Assembly (NCBI RefSeq): GCF_010119195.1
Contig: NZ_WRXL01000001.1
Coordinates: forward strand, 186,001 to 250,000
Length of the DNA stretch: 64,000 nt
Direction: 5' to 3'
DNA from: Haloarcula salina
GTDB lineage: Archaea > Halobacteriota > Halobacteria > Halobacteriales > Haloarculaceae
Numbering within the stretch: the first letter of the stretch is position 1; each line of letters opens with the position of its first letter. The notes beneath the pieces were generated by a model. It worked only from the letters and a program-made list of their open reading frames with translations, ran no database searches and had not been told where the DNA came from. The translations under genes were made by a program, and so were the position numbers. Shown here piece after piece: positions 16,974 through 24,057 of the stretch.

Positions 16974-17252
16974 ATGGAGAAAGCGCTCTGGTATCTGCTG
17001 ACGGCGACGCGCGGCGGAGCCAATCGAGCGCGCATCATCGACGCCCTCTCGGACCGACCGATGAACGCGAACGAACTCGCCGACGAACTCGACGTGGGCT
17101 ACAAGACGATCCGCCACCACATGGACCAGCTAGAAGAGCACGGCGTGGTCGAGTCCGGCGACGAGGACTACGCCAAACTGTACTTCCTGACCGACCGCTT
17201 CGACAAATACCGCGACACGTTCGAGGAGATCGTGGAGAAGATGGACGAATGA
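16974..17252 (+). CDS. ArsR-like winged-helix regulator
   Basis: A 92-residue DNA-binding protein starting MEKALWYLLTATRGG at 16974. The winged helix reads ANRARIIDALSDRPMNANEL, ELDVGYKTIRHHMDQL and EHGVVESG, with a C-terminal dimerisation helix (FDKYRDTFEEIVEKMDE). It belongs to the haloarchaeal ArsR-type group paired with a short membrane protein. Its stop overlaps the ATG of a 28-codon frame (ATGA at 17249). Confidence 0.88.
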   Translation: MEKALWYLLTATRGGANRARIIDALSDRPMNANELADELDVGYKTIRHHMDQLEEHGVVESGDEDYAKLYFLTDRFDKYRDTFEEIVEKMDE

Positions 17253-17335
17253 CCGAGCGAACGCGACACACTGCACCGTCGACGGCCGATATCGCCCCTT
17301 ACGACGGGGATTCCGACGGGGAGGTGCACCGCTGA
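17249..17335 (+). CDS. Candidate 28-residue micro-ORF coupling two genes
   Basis: An ATG overlaps the TGA of the regulator (ATGA). The frame runs 28 codons (start MTERTRHTAPSTADIAP, end GEVHR), and its TGA overlaps the ATG of the membrane protein (TGATG). The peptide is polar, with no membrane helix. Overlaps at both ends suggest it is translated, at least to couple the two flanking genes. There is no homology evidence, and it may simply be a linker frame. Confidence 0.4.
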   Translation: MTERTRHTAPSTADIAPYDGDSDGEVHR

Positions 17336-17631
17336 TGGCGATGGGACCGCTCATCACCGCCGCGGCCGCCCTGGCCGCCGTCAACGTCCTCCTGTTGCTC
17401 CCGCTGGTGGGCGTCTGGGTGCGCAACTACGCGACGTTCCGGACCGGGCTGGTCGCCGGCCTGCTCGCGTTCGCCGTCGCCATGCTCGCCGAGAACGCCG
17501 TCGCCGTCTACTTCTTCTTCTCGATGCAGAGCTTCTACGCCGGCGACCCGCACGTCCAGCAGGCCGTCCTCGTCCTCCGGGCGCTGCAGTTCGTCGCCAT
17601 CGCCGTCCTGAGCTACGCGACGCTGCGGTGA
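17335..17631 (+). CDS. Three-TM membrane protein paired with HTH regulator
   Basis: A 98-residue membrane protein with helices near residues 5-28, 36-62 and 75-97. Conserved-looking polar residues lie in NYATFRTGL and AMLAENAVAVYFFFSM. The start ATG is preceded by GGGGAGGTG, a good ribosome binding site. It matches the short haloarchaeal membrane family (DUF7521-like, from memory) that accompanies ArsR-type HTH proteins; the pair probably forms a membrane-linked regulatory unit. Function unknown. Confidence 0.8.
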   Translation: MAMGPLITAAAALAAVNVLLLLPLVGVWVRNYATFRTGLVAGLLAFAVAMLAENAVAVYFFFSMQSFYAGDPHVQQAVLVLRALQFVAIAVLSYATLR

Positions 17632-17640
17632 GCCGGCGTT

Positions 17641-17674
17641 GCAAGGCACTTCGATCCAACGCAAGGCATATATG
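17641..17674 (+). promoter_or_regulatory. Promoter with duplicated 8-bp element
   Basis: GCAAGGCA occurs at 17641-17648 and again at 17661-17668, 20 bases apart (about two helical turns). It directly abuts a TATA-like CATATAT at 17668-17674, about 33 bases before the lipoprotein ATG. This arrangement suits a dimeric regulator. Confidence 0.4.
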
Positions 17675-17703
17675 TCATCTGTCGTATTTTTACACCGCCT
17701 CTG

Positions 17704-18222
17704 ATGACTACCCGCAGGCAATTCTTCGCGCATCTCTTGGCCGCTGTCAGTGTCGGTATCGCCGGCTGTACTGCACAATCCGACGAGGTCAATCCGAGCG
17801 AAGAAGTGGAAGACTGGCATGAAGCTCCAGAGCAGGGGAGAGCTGACCCTGTACGAAGGGAGGTATCGATAGAAGAGACTTCAGACATCGAACGCACGTG
17901 TTACACCGAAGCCAGAGATGCCCTCTTGACCAGTATTAGAGAGGGGCATCCCTCTAGTGGAATTCTGGCTGGCAGGAACCCTCATTCTGCTAACGCGACA
18001 GAGTCCTTCCCACCAGAACATCAAAACCGACCGGTCCTATACGTCCATCGGAACCACCTCTTCGCTCCGAATGGAAGGCTACTAGAAACCCCGGACGGGG
18101 ATTTTGATTCGCTCCGCAATAGGACACCGGCGAGAATCACGATGCAGATATCGACACCAGATACAGAACACAGTTGTGAGTTCCCGGTATACGTGGTTGA
18201 CGTAGTGCAACAACAGACCTAA
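17704..18222 (+). CDS. Tat-exported lipoprotein of unknown function
   Basis: A 172-residue protein with a Tat lipobox signal: MTTRRQFFAHLLAAVSVGIA followed by GC, so the mature protein probably begins at a lipidated Cys22. The mature part is hydrophilic, with Cys at ERTCYTEARD and EHSCEFPVYVVDV that might pair. Codon use is visibly less GC-rich than in the flanking genes, suggesting recent acquisition or weak constraint. The family is unrecognised. Confidence 0.7.
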   Translation: MTTRRQFFAHLLAAVSVGIAGCTAQSDEVNPSEEVEDWHEAPEQGRADPVRREVSIEETSDIERTCYTEARDALLTSIREGHPSSGILAGRNPHSANATESFPPEHQNRPVLYVHRNHLFAPNGRLLETPDGDFDSLRNRTPARITMQISTPDTEHSCEFPVYVVDVVQQQT

Positions 18223-18357
18223 CAGCACGTTCGTCCACACGGAGGGCCCGTCACCACTTGTTCTGTCTCCGCAATGCCGTCTGCAATCTCGTGCCGATGC
18301 GACCCGGCGGTGAGACTGCCGAAAGGTAATGCCGCTCCGGCCCGTATTTGGGGGTGG

Positions 18358-18729
18358 ATGAAGCACCTCGCTCCGTCGAACGTCCCGGTGTACGCGACGC
18401 GCGAGCAACAGCGCGCCATCTGGGAGCGCTGTCGGGACCGGGGCCAGCCGGTGCTGGCGGTCCGCGAGGCCCGGCGCGGCTACATCGTCAGGTACGACCT
18501 CCAGCACCTGGAGTACGAACTGTCGGACGCGACGGTCCAGGAACTGCGCGACAGGGTCCGGTCGCGTCGCCCGTATCCCACCACGACGGACCCAATCTCC
18601 GAGACCGAGGGCGTCGGCGGCGAGGCCGGCCCGGTCTCCGGCGAACTCCACGCCCACACCGAGGACGCCGCCCGCGAACTGGCCTCGCACATCTCGGGGT
18701 TCGTGCTGGACCGCTCGAACTGGCGGTGA
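18358..18729 (+). CDS. Hypothetical haloarchaeal protein
   Basis: A 123-residue soluble protein starting MKHLAPSNVPVYATREQ at 18358, 92 bases before the next ATG. It contains REARRGYIVRYDLQHLEYEL, a Pro/Thr/Glu-rich linker (YPTTTDPISETEGVGG) and a C-terminal helix EDAARELASHISGFVLDR. No domain is recognised. An earlier in-frame ATG at 18274 is less likely because the extra residues have no haloarchaeal composition. Confidence 0.65.
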   Translation: MKHLAPSNVPVYATREQQRAIWERCRDRGQPVLAVREARRGYIVRYDLQHLEYELSDATVQELRDRVRSRRPYPTTTDPISETEGVGGEAGPVSGELHAHTEDAARELASHISGFVLDRSNWR

Positions 18730-18820
18730 TGCGAGCCAGGACCGACATTGAGCCCCCACACCCGACAGTACCCCAACAACGCGGACGAGTCTTTTTGCCA
18801 CGCGCGTCCGTTCGTCCTGC

Positions 18821-19675
18821 ATGGCAGTCAGCCGACACGACACGGGCGCGCTCGCGACCGGCCGGGCGCTGGCCTCACAGGTCCACCCGGTGTTCATGCT
18901 GCCGCCGCTGGCCACGTCGCTGTTCGGCGGCCTCCTCTCCGGCGGGTTCTGGCCACCGGTAGCCGCGCTCCACGCGGGGGCCATGTTCTTCGCCGTCTAC
19001 ACCGCCCACGTCAAGGACGGCTACGTCGACTTCCACGTCCGCGGCGAGGACGACGACCACCCGCTGACCGGCGGCGGCTGTCGCCTCGCGCTTGTCGGCG
19101 CGGGCGTCGGCTTCGCGGCCTGTACGGTCGGTATCTGGCTGCTCGTCGGCCCCGGAGCGGCGCTGCTGACCCTCCCGACGTGGGTCATCGGCTACACGCA
19201 CGCGCCGCAGTTGGACACGAACCCCGTCGGCGCGACGATGGGCTATCCGACGGGCATCGCGCTGTCGCTGCTCGGCGGCTACTACGCGCAGGCGACGACG
19301 CTGACACCCCGAGCGGTCGGGTTGGCGGCCGTGTTCCTCGTCCTGCTGACCGGGGTCAAGATCATCGATGACGAGCAGGACTACGACTACGACCGCTCCA
19401 TCCAGAAGCGGACGGTCGCCGTCGTGCTGGGGCGGCGGCGCGCGCGCCAGTTCGCGCTCGGGCTGTTCGCGGTCGGGCTCCTCGGCGTCGTCGCGCTGGC
19501 CGTCGCGCTCCCGGGAGTTCCGTCCAGCGCCGCGGGGGCCGCCCTTGCGTTCGGTGCCGTCGCAGTGCTCGCCCGGCGGGCGGACCCCGAGACGGCGACG
19601 ATGCTGCTGATCCGCGGCTCGTACCTCCTGCTGGCCGTCCTCGTCGCGGCCGTCTGGTTCCGGCCGCTGGCGTAG
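18821..19675 (+). CDS. UbiA-family prenyltransferase
   Basis: A 284-residue integral membrane prenyltransferase with about eight helices. The two Asp-rich Mg-diphosphate motifs appear as DGYVDFHVRGEDDDHPL and KIIDDEQDYDYDRSIQKRT. Members attach isoprenoid chains to acceptors in quinone, archaeal ether-lipid or carotenoid pathways; the acceptor cannot be assigned here. The start follows a T-rich stretch (CTTTTT), consistent with its own promoter. Confidence 0.85.
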   Translation: MAVSRHDTGALATGRALASQVHPVFMLPPLATSLFGGLLSGGFWPPVAALHAGAMFFAVYTAHVKDGYVDFHVRGEDDDHPLTGGGCRLALVGAGVGFAACTVGIWLLVGPGAALLTLPTWVIGYTHAPQLDTNPVGATMGYPTGIALSLLGGYYAQATTLTPRAVGLAAVFLVLLTGVKIIDDEQDYDYDRSIQKRTVAVVLGRRRARQFALGLFAVGLLGVVALAVALPGVPSSAAGAALAFGAVAVLARRADPETATMLLIRGSYLLLAVLVAAVWFRPLA

Positions 19676-19746
19676 GCCCCGGCACCGCACCGCCACCGCG
19701 ACGACGCCTCGCCACTGTTTTCCGCGAACCGACCCTTGGCCCGACA

Positions 19747-20673
19747 ATGACCTCCGTCGCCGACCACCGCCGCCTCTCGACCGCACCGCCGGCCGCGACC
19801 AGCGACTACTTCGCGCCCGAACTGCGGTCGATCGAGGGCTATCTGGAGACGGTCCCCGACGCCGTCGACGCGGCGGCCGGCGACGCCGCCTTCGGACCCA
19901 TCCATTCGCTCCCCTGGCTCTACGTCGCGGACCTGACGGGGTGGCGCGGCGGGACGCTCGCCCGCCTGCTGGCCGACGAGCGCGACTGCCCCTGTTACGA
20001 ACTCTCCGCGATGGCCGGCGACGCGCTTCCGGCGCTGTGGGAGATCGTCGACGAGAGCGGCGAGGGCCCCGTCGTCCTCCACTTCGAACTCCAGAGCGAG
20101 GGCGGCCCGGTCTCGCGGACGCTCCGGGAGGCCGCCCGCCGCGGGTACGCACACTCCCCCGACGGCTGGGACCGCCCGGTCCGGGGCGAATCGGCGAACC
20201 TCCACGTCGTGTTCACGGACACGGCACCGTCGAAGCGCCTGTCTGTGCCCTTGCCCGCCGCGACGACGCCGCTGACCGGTGCGGTCCTCTCGTACGCCCC
20301 GCGGTCCGGAATGGTCCCGGAACTCCCGGACGCGACGACGGTGCTGGACGATCCCCCCGCGTTGCAAGCTCGCGAATCGGAACTCGAAGCGTTCTTGCGA
20401 TCGGCGCTGGGTGGGGACGGCGACGGCGAGCGGAGTGACGAGTACGTCGACGGCGCCGTCGAAATCCTCTCGATCACCCACTCGGCCATCGGCAGGCGGG
20501 ACCTGCTGTTCGACGTGTCGCCGCGCGTCGCGCTGAAGTACGGCGGCCTGCTCGACCGGCTCTCGGTCGAGGAGGCGCTGGACCGACTCGGGCGGGACGT
20601 GCTGGCCCAGGTCCCACAGAGCCCCGGCAGCGAGGAGCTCCGGCGGACGTTGCGAGATCTGTTGTCAAAATAG
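19747..20673 (+). CDS. Hypothetical protein, alpha/beta
   Basis: A 308-residue soluble acidic protein of unrecognised family, with no signal peptide or TM. Features include ADLTGWRGGTLARLLADERD, a beta strand block GEGPVVLHFELQSEGGPVS, a linker rich in Gly/Asp/Glu (LGGDGDGERSDE) and a C-terminal helical segment (RDLLFDVSPRVALKYGGLLD). It follows the UbiA gene by 71 bases and could share its transcript. Confidence 0.7.
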   Translation: MTSVADHRRLSTAPPAATSDYFAPELRSIEGYLETVPDAVDAAAGDAAFGPIHSLPWLYVADLTGWRGGTLARLLADERDCPCYELSAMAGDALPALWEIVDESGEGPVVLHFELQSEGGPVSRTLREAARRGYAHSPDGWDRPVRGESANLHVVFTDTAPSKRLSVPLPAATTPLTGAVLSYAPRSGMVPELPDATTVLDDPPALQARESELEAFLRSALGGDGDGERSDEYVDGAVEILSITHSAIGRRDLLFDVSPRVALKYGGLLDRLSVEEALDRLGRDVLAQVPQSPGSEELRRTLRDLLSK

Positions 20674-20693
20674 AGCCGAGACAGGCCCGACTC

Positions 20694-21146
20694 TCAGACG
20701 CACTGCGCGTTCAGTGTCCGGTCGAGTGCGACGCCGGTTTCGGCTCCCGTCACCGTCACAGTGACAGTGACGACCGTCTCGGTGGTCGAGTTCGCGCAGG
20801 CGACCGCGCCGGAGACGGGCGCTCGCTCGCCGCTTCCGAGCGAGTCCGGCGCGCTGACCGATGTAAGGTTCAGACGGCGGTCGCCGGCGGATTCCGCCGC
20901 CGTCACATTGAGTTCGACCGCACCGTCGAGTCGATTCGCGACGAGAGCGAGCGTCACGTTCGCCGACGAATTGCGTTCGACAGCGACCGGTCGCGCCTGG
21001 ACGCCGACGAGCGCCTCCTCGTCGTCGACGACGGCGACGCGGACCTCCCGCTCGGCCGAGACTGCAGAGTACGCGCCAGTCTGCGAGACGAGTGCGGTCG
21101 ACGCGGTGATCGCCGCCAGCGCCAGCGTCACCTGCCAGAGGTTCAC
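20694..21146 (-). CDS. Camelysin/TasA-like exported protein (DUF1102-like), GTG start
   Basis: A 150-residue exported protein starting at GTG 21146, whose GTGA overlaps the stop of the HTH-TM gene. One N-terminal hydrophobic segment (TLALAAITASTALVSQTG) is followed at once by AYSAVSAEREVRVAV. This matches the signature that ends the hydrophobic segment of the DUF1102-like protein at 22056. The mature part is beta-rich with N-glycosylation sequons (NSSANVT, NVT, NLT, NST) and two Cys (VACANS, AQCV). Probably a cell-surface or fibre component. Confidence 0.65.
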   Translation of the reverse strand: MNLWQVTLALAAITASTALVSQTGAYSAVSAEREVRVAVVDDEEALVGVQARPVAVERNSSANVTLALVANRLDGAVELNVTAAESAGDRRLNLTSVSAPDSLGSGERAPVSGAVACANSTTETVVTVTVTVTGAETGVALDRTLNAQCV

Positions 21147-21730
21147 CGCCGGTTCACCTCCGGCGGTTCCTCGGTACTGCCGAGTCGGAGACGAGAGTAG
21201 TTCAGGAAGGTGTGGACGCCGGCAGAGAGCAAGAGCGCAACCGACACGGCCATCGCCAGCGACACGCCGGAAACCGGCCACAGGTTCCCCCAGGAGATCA
21301 GCGAGAGCGCGACAGCGATGCCGCCGAGCCCCATGTAGTAGAGACTCCACGGGATGTCGGCCCCGGGAACCACGTCCAGATACACCTGCAGGCCGGCGAC
21401 GCGGTCATCGAGTTCGACCGTCTCACGAGTCGAATCGTAGCGCACGAATCCCGCGTCGTCCATTTTCGGCAAATGATGCTGATGCAACGCCGTCTTCACT
21501 CGCTTGGTCTCCGCTGAGGTGAGCTCCGGAACCGGTTTCTCGTTCTCCCAGGCGGCCACCCGCTCGGCGAGCTCCCTGAGATACACCTCGCGTTGCTGTT
21601 GCTTCAGGTAGTGAAAGACGTACCGCCGCCGCGTGTTGCTCAGCACCTCGAATACCTGTTCCTCCGTCAGCCCTCGATTTCCGTCCTGTCCACCACGTGC
21701 CCGAGACGAGTCTATCAGTGCCTCACTCAT
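21143..21730 (-). CDS. Membrane-anchored HTH regulator (DUF7344-like)
   Basis: A 195-residue protein with an N-terminal winged helix (EEQVFEVLSNTRRRYVFHYL, ELAERVAAWENE, KRVKTALHQHHLPKMDDAGF) and two C-terminal membrane helices (about residues 131-150 and 153-172). The layout is that of the haloarchaeal DUF7344 group, which pairs with surface-protein genes. It is cotranscribed with the camelysin-like gene (4-base overlap) and divergent from the DUF1102-like gene, so it probably regulates this locus. Confidence 0.82.
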   Translation of the reverse strand: MSEALIDSSRARGGQDGNRGLTEEQVFEVLSNTRRRYVFHYLKQQQREVYLRELAERVAAWENEKPVPELTSAETKRVKTALHQHHLPKMDDAGFVRYDSTRETVELDDRVAGLQVYLDVVPGADIPWSLYYMGLGGIAVALSLISWGNLWPVSGVSLAMAVSVALLLSAGVHTFLNYSRLRLGSTEEPPEVNRR

Positions 21731-22055
21731 GCGATGATGCCACCACTCCGCGACCGCACTGTCACCCTCGGAACCCGGCGATATAGTTAGTGAATCTACA
21801 TCTAAAAATAATCCAATACTATCGATAGTGCAGGACCCGCTATTCTATGGGCATGGAGAGTAAGGCCTGATTATTCCGGCCCAGAGTCTCTTTGCGCACC
21901 GAAATGACCCATTCCAGCGACGCAATCCGCCTTTGCACTGTGGCCCCTGTGTATACCAAAGACGTGACACGACGAGGGCCCTCACGAGCGCGCCCCTGCC
22001 GTGGTGTCGGTCTCGCGACTCTGTCGTCCGGGCGTGCACGGAGAAATATACGACC
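21731..22055. promoter_or_regulatory. Divergent control region of the TasA-like locus
   Basis: These 325 bases separate the HTH-TM gene from the DUF1102-like gene and hold no convincing gene. An AT-rich stretch (21780-21830) contains CTAAAAATAATCC and the perfect 12-bp palindrome ACTATCGATAGT at 21818-21829. A second AT-rich element (GAAATATAC, 22042-22050) lies too close to the ATG at 22056 to be its TATA box with normal spacing, and a GTGTATAC (21951-21958) would fit a leadered transcript. Confidence 0.55.
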
Positions 22056-22685
22056 ATGCAACGACGCAAATTCCTCGTCGGAATGGGATCGCTCGCCGCC
22101 GGATCGGCGGCCGCAATGGGTACAGGTGCGTTTTCGATTGTAAGCGCTGGCCGGGACATGAACGTGAATGTTACCGGAGACCAACAGGCGTACCTTCGAC
22201 TCGATCCCTCGATAAGTCAGTACGGATCCATAAACAGTGACGGCCAGATGGTCTTGCAGTTTAACGGTTCTAACGGCCAAAACGGTGCTGGAATAAATGA
22301 CGAGGCCAATACGCTGATACAGAACGTCTTCCGAATCGAAAATCAAGGGACGAATAGTATTAACGTCGTTCTCACCGGCCTAGATACCGATGCAGGCGGT
22401 GATGGTAACGGCGTCGATCCGATCACAGTCTACTGGACTGATGATGAAGTCGACGAGAATTCACCAGGATATGGCGAGATGTCTGTAATGAGTGGATCAC
22501 CGAATCCACTTGGTGACGAGAGTTACGGAACAAGCACGGCTCTCCCAGTGTTAGCACCGGGTGACGATATATACGTGCACATCGAGTTCTATCTGAGTGA
22601 CTCCGATACGCTCAACGATGTGAAAACGAATCCCGGCGATATTCCAGAGGAACTCAGTATCTACGCGCAAGGATACAACAACTGA
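22056..22685 (+). CDS. TasA/camelysin-like exported protein (DUF1102-like)
   Basis: A 209-residue exported protein starting MQRRKFLVGMGSLAAGSAAA. The signal-like segment ends GTGAFSIVSAGRDMNVNV, typical of haloarchaeal DUF1102 proteins related to Bacillus camelysin/TasA, whose mature subunits form beta-rich matrix fibres. The mature part has repeated beta-strand patterns (NVFRIENQGTNSINVVLTGL; VLAPGDDIYVHIEFYLSD) and no Cys. GC content is clearly lower than in its neighbours. The downstream SipW-like peptidase is the likely processing enzyme. Confidence 0.8.
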   Translation: MQRRKFLVGMGSLAAGSAAAMGTGAFSIVSAGRDMNVNVTGDQQAYLRLDPSISQYGSINSDGQMVLQFNGSNGQNGAGINDEANTLIQNVFRIENQGTNSINVVLTGLDTDAGGDGNGVDPITVYWTDDEVDENSPGYGEMSVMSGSPNPLGDESYGTSTALPVLAPGDDIYVHIEFYLSDSDTLNDVKTNPGDIPEELSIYAQGYNN

Positions 22686-22800
22686 GAAGATCCTGCATTT
22701 TATTACTGGCCTGAATCAACACATAACCCACATTTTTCTCAGATCAAAATACAGAATGTGTTCCAGTTACCAAAATCGGCGGTCGTAAGCAGATCATAGT

Positions 22801-22808
22801 GAATAAAT
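22801..22808 (+). promoter_or_regulatory. TATA-like element of SipW-like gene
   Basis: GAATAAAT is centred about 29 bases before the ATG at 22834, so the peptidase gene probably has its own leaderless promoter in the AT-rich spacer after the DUF1102-like gene. Confidence 0.5.
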
Positions 22809-22833
22809 TGAATTCCGTACGTTACGCGAATAG

Positions 22834-23973
22834 ATGGCACTCACATCGCGCTTGGGGGCATTACTCTACGCTCTCGCCGTTTTGGCTGTGATATTTCTCG
22901 TCGTTGGCCAACTCCTCGGCCAGCCGATTCTCCTCGGGTTCGTTACCTCCGGCAGCATGGAGCCCACCCTCGACGAGGGAGACGGATTCGTCGCGATTCC
23001 GGCCGCCGTCGCTGACCCGGTCGAAGAAGGCGACGTGGTAGTGTTTCGCGCCGAGGAGATACAGGGCGGTGGTCTGACAACCCATCGAGTCGTAGAAGAG
23101 ACGGATCGGGGATACATCACGAAAGGCGACGCCAATCCGTTCACCGATCAGGACTCGGACGAACCGCCGGTGAAAGACGAACAGGTCGTGGCCGTCGTCT
23201 GGCGACCGAACGGGGAGGTACTCGCGATTCCCGGTGTCGGGGCGGTCGTCACTGGAACTCAAGACGCGCTCCAAACGGTCCAGGTCCACATCGCCGCGGC
23301 ACTCGGAACCCGCTCCCTACTAGGCGCACAGGGACTCGCCTACCTCTTGTTCGCGCTCTCGATAGCGCTCTACGCCGTGGATGCCTGGCGCGATAGGGGC
23401 CGAAACCGGACTACACGTGACCGCACGCGACAGTCCGGAACCAGCGCTCGCCTGCTCGTCGGCGTCTTCGCAGTGCTGCTTGTCCTCGGCGCGACGGCGG
23501 CGATGGTCGTCCCGGCCGGGCCGACAGAGTTCGGTATTGTGAGCGCCGAACGCGACTCGCCCGGCCAGCGCGTCATCGAGCAGGGGACCACGGAGTCGAC
23601 GACCTACCCGGTCGGCAACGGCGGCGCCCTCCCGGTGGTGGTCTTTCTCGACCCCGGCGACGAGAACGTGGACGTCCAGCCACGGGAACTCAGGGTCGGA
23701 CCGCGGTCCGTCGAGAACGCCACACTCACGCTCTCCGCGCCACCGGAGACGGGCTACTACCGCTACTTCGTCACGCAGCATCGCTACCTCGCGCTGTTAC
23801 CACAGGACCACATACGCGCGCTCTATCACCTCCACCCCTGGGCACCGATCGTCGTCATCGACGCGATGGTGGGCGTGCCGTTCTACCTCGTCGGCGTATC
23901 GCTGGTCGGCAGCGGTCGGGTCCGCGACCGCTCACGGAGCGCGGGCCCCTCGCTGTGGGCACGCTTTCGGTGA
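22834..23973 (+). CDS. SipW-like signal peptidase I with C-terminal exported domain
   Basis: A 379-residue membrane protease. The N-terminal half is an ER/SipW-type signal peptidase: TM helix (about 10-33), catalytic Ser41 in TSGSMEPTL, His84 in GLTTHRVVEE replacing the bacterial Lys, and Asp99 in KGDANPFTDQD. Two further membrane helices follow (about 163-182 and 205-225). The second ends GPTEFGIVSAERDSPGQ, echoing the signature of the presumed substrates. A beta-rich domain (about 235-320) and a final TM close the protein. Its neighbours predict a dedicated peptidase. Confidence 0.85.
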   Translation: MALTSRLGALLYALAVLAVIFLVVGQLLGQPILLGFVTSGSMEPTLDEGDGFVAIPAAVADPVEEGDVVVFRAEEIQGGGLTTHRVVEETDRGYITKGDANPFTDQDSDEPPVKDEQVVAVVWRPNGEVLAIPGVGAVVTGTQDALQTVQVHIAAALGTRSLLGAQGLAYLLFALSIALYAVDAWRDRGRNRTTRDRTRQSGTSARLLVGVFAVLLVLGATAAMVVPAGPTEFGIVSAERDSPGQRVIEQGTTESTTYPVGNGGALPVVVFLDPGDENVDVQPRELRVGPRSVENATLTLSAPPETGYYRYFVTQHRYLALLPQDHIRALYHLHPWAPIVVIDAMVGVPFYLVGVSLVGSGRVRDRSRSAGPSLWARFR

Positions 23974-24019
23974 CCGGCCGGTTGCAGACGTGCGTTACTC
24001 TCTCGGACGCGATATATTC

Positions 24020-24031
24020 CGAGTATAACAA
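24020..24031 (+). promoter_or_regulatory. AT-rich promoter element
   Basis: GAGTATAACAAA lies about 27-38 bases before the ATG at 24058 and contains a TATAAC core. A separate transcript for the DUF5305-like gene is likely. Confidence 0.45.
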
Positions 24032-24057
24032 AACGGGACGCTGTCACCTTACCTCTC

